Shown here one piece after another: positions 63,231-64,000 of a DNA stretch of 64,000 bases (position 1 is the stretch's first letter; every line of letters starts with the position of its first letter). The position numbers were made by a program, and so were the translations under genes. The stretch spans positions 2,950,731 to 3,014,730 of the forward strand of contig NZ_CP026004.1 of the NCBI RefSeq assembly GCF_003086895.1, read 5' to 3'. Origin of the DNA: Stenotrophomonas sp. ESTM1D_MKCIP4_1. GTDB taxonomy: Bacteria; Pseudomonadota; Gammaproteobacteria; Xanthomonadales; Xanthomonadaceae. The notes under the pieces are model-generated. The model was not told where the DNA came from and did not search any database. It saw nothing but the letters and a program-made list of their open reading frames with translations.

Positions 63231-63770
63231 ATGCACATCACGCCAGTTTTGTCCGGCCTGCGCCGGTCCCTCGCGCCCGCCCTGCTGCTGGCCCTGCCCC
63301 TGCTGCTGGCCGCCTGCGGTGGCGGCAAGGCCGTCCGCCCTGCCCCTGCGCCGCCGTCGGCACACTGGCCCGCCACCACCCCGGACAACCCGGAGGCGGC
63401 CAACTCAGTGCTGATGCGCGCCATCAGCCTGGTCGGCACCCCTTACCGTTACGGCGGCAACACCCCCGATTCGGGCTTCGACTGCAGCGGGCTGGTGACG
63501 TACGTGTACCGCGAAATGGTCGACCTGAAGCTGCCGCGCACCTCGCGCGACCTGGCCGCCGTGCAGGGGCCGAAGATCGACCCGCAGCGCCTGGCCACCG
63601 GCGATCTGGTGTTCTTCGGCAGCCGCGGCAACGTCACCCATGTCGGCATCTACGTGGGTGAGGGCCGCTTCGTGCACGCACCGAGCACGGGTGGCACCGT
63701 TCGCCTGGACTCCCTCAGCGGCGCCTACTGGAAAGACCACTACACAGGAGCGAAACGCGTTCTTCGCTAA
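63231..63770 (+). CDS. NlpC/P60 (C40) peptidoglycan endopeptidase, lipoprotein
   Basis: A 179-residue lipoprotein with a lipobox LLAAC (Cys29), a Pro/Ala linker, and an NlpC/P60 domain (about 58-179). The catalytic triad is Cys85 (FDCSGLVTYVYR), His137 (VTHVGIYVGEGR) and His149 (FVHAPSTGG). It probably cleaves peptide cross-links in the periplasm (Spr/MepS-like). It starts at 63231 with GGAG nearby. A second exported protein gene begins 131 bp downstream on the same strand. Confidence 0.94.
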   Translation: MHITPVLSGLRRSLAPALLLALPLLLAACGGGKAVRPAPAPPSAHWPATTPDNPEAANSVLMRAISLVGTPYRYGGNTPDSGFDCSGLVTYVYREMVDLKLPRTSRDLAAVQGPKIDPQRLATGDLVFFGSRGNVTHVGIYVGEGRFVHAPSTGGTVRLDSLSGAYWKDHYTGAKRVLR

Positions 63771-63795
63771 AATGAACAGGCGATATGTTCAAAAC

Positions 63796-63811
63796 TGTGA
63801 CGCGCATCACT
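63796..63811. promoter_or_regulatory. CRP/Clp-like binding site
   Basis: TGTGA-CGCGCA-TCACT matches the CRP consensus TGTGA-N6-TCACA in all but the last base. Xanthomonads use the CRP homologue Clp with the same consensus. It lies in an AT-rich stretch about 91 bp upstream of the next gene's GTG start, a usual activator distance. Confidence 0.6.
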
Positions 63812-63901
63812 ATGTAAATAACGATTTATTAACGGAATTTTTAACTTATTGACGCTTTTACAGGGCATGATGCCCCATCGTTTTTTTTCTGTGACCAACG
63901 C

Positions 63902-64000
63902 GTGACGACTGACGACCTGCAAGGCCAAGGCCAGACCGCCGCTTCTTCACGTAGTGTCCGCCCCGTGCTTCTGGGCCTGGCGCTGTGTCTGACCAGCCTC
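63902..64000 (+). CDS. Exported protein, N-terminal part only (runs off the window)
   Basis: The visible 33 codons start at GTG 63902 and read TTDDLQGQGQTAASSRSVRPVLLGLALCLTSL, a polar N-region, arginines and a hydrophobic core. This looks like a signal peptide or membrane anchor. Being next to an NlpC/P60 gene it might encode a related cell-wall enzyme, but nothing in the visible part proves this. A short 12-codon open frame (ATG 63867) ends in a stop that overlaps this GTG. Confidence 0.5.
   Translation, partial: MTTDDLQGQGQTAASSRSVRPVLLGLALCLTSL

Noticed and set aside
63867..63904. The 12-codon open frame as a leader peptide gene
   Set aside because: It lacks a clear ribosome-binding site and regulatory codons. 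The overlap with the GTG start could be chance, so it was kept only as part of a low-scored finding.

Overview
This is about 64 kb of GC-rich gammaproteobacterial chromosome. The best fit is Stenotrophomonas (S. maltophilia complex) or a close Xanthomonadaceae relative. Four signs support this: many short palindromic repeats bearing a terminal GTAG (SMAG-type REP elements), the gene order asd-fimV-truA-trpF, several large TonB-dependent and Oar-type receptors, and very tight gene packing with ATGA/GTGA overlaps. The assignment is by pattern recognition; no database search was run. I found no rRNA, tRNA, CRISPR array, transposase or integrase.

Layout. Positions 1-9232 (minus strand) hold a five-gene operon: a YqiJ-like membrane/OB-fold protein, a YqiK-type flotillin, a giant 1802-residue DUF3686/AAA ATPase, a small helical protein and the start of a TelA-family protein. 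It looks like a membrane-associated stress module. Positions 9420-17657 (minus) carry core genes: trpF, truA, a VOC protein, fimV, asd, a 2-hydroxyacid dehydrogenase, aroC and prmB. Positions 17780-26005 hold a SCO protein with psd, rraB-like with mltD, a HerA/DUF853 ATPase, greB, a DUF3025 protein and rimO.

Positions about 26006-29510 are an accessory patch inserted next to rimO. A roughly 150-bp copy of the rimO 5' end and promoter region is repeated 2.3 kb away, and a second short repeat lies at the outer edge. The patch holds a TIR-like (CAP12/Pycsar-effector type) protein, a multi-pass membrane protein of unknown function, and an orphan phage-type Cro/CI switch with visible operator palindromes. 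This is the most interesting accessory segment.

Positions 29589-31500 return to housekeeping genes (dienelactone hydrolase, HIT protein, small membrane protein, dcd). Positions 31879-53150 are a nutrient-uptake region: two Oar-like receptors and two classical TonB-dependent receptors, interleaved with apbC/mrp, an S9 peptidase, a Sel1-like protein and two M13 metallopeptidases. The second M13 protein has lost its HExxH motif and looks like a pseudoenzyme. Together these genes suggest peptide capture and degradation.

Positions 53459-63770 contain a saccharopine-dehydrogenase-like/DUF4166 protein, a PhnB-like VOC protein, a phytoene-desaturase-like oxidoreductase, a rhomboid protease, an ATL-type alkyltransferase-like protein coupled to an EamA transporter, glutathione reductase, a DUF418 membrane protein, slyD and an NlpC/P60 lipoprotein. 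A truncated gene preceded by a CRP/Clp-like site ends the window.
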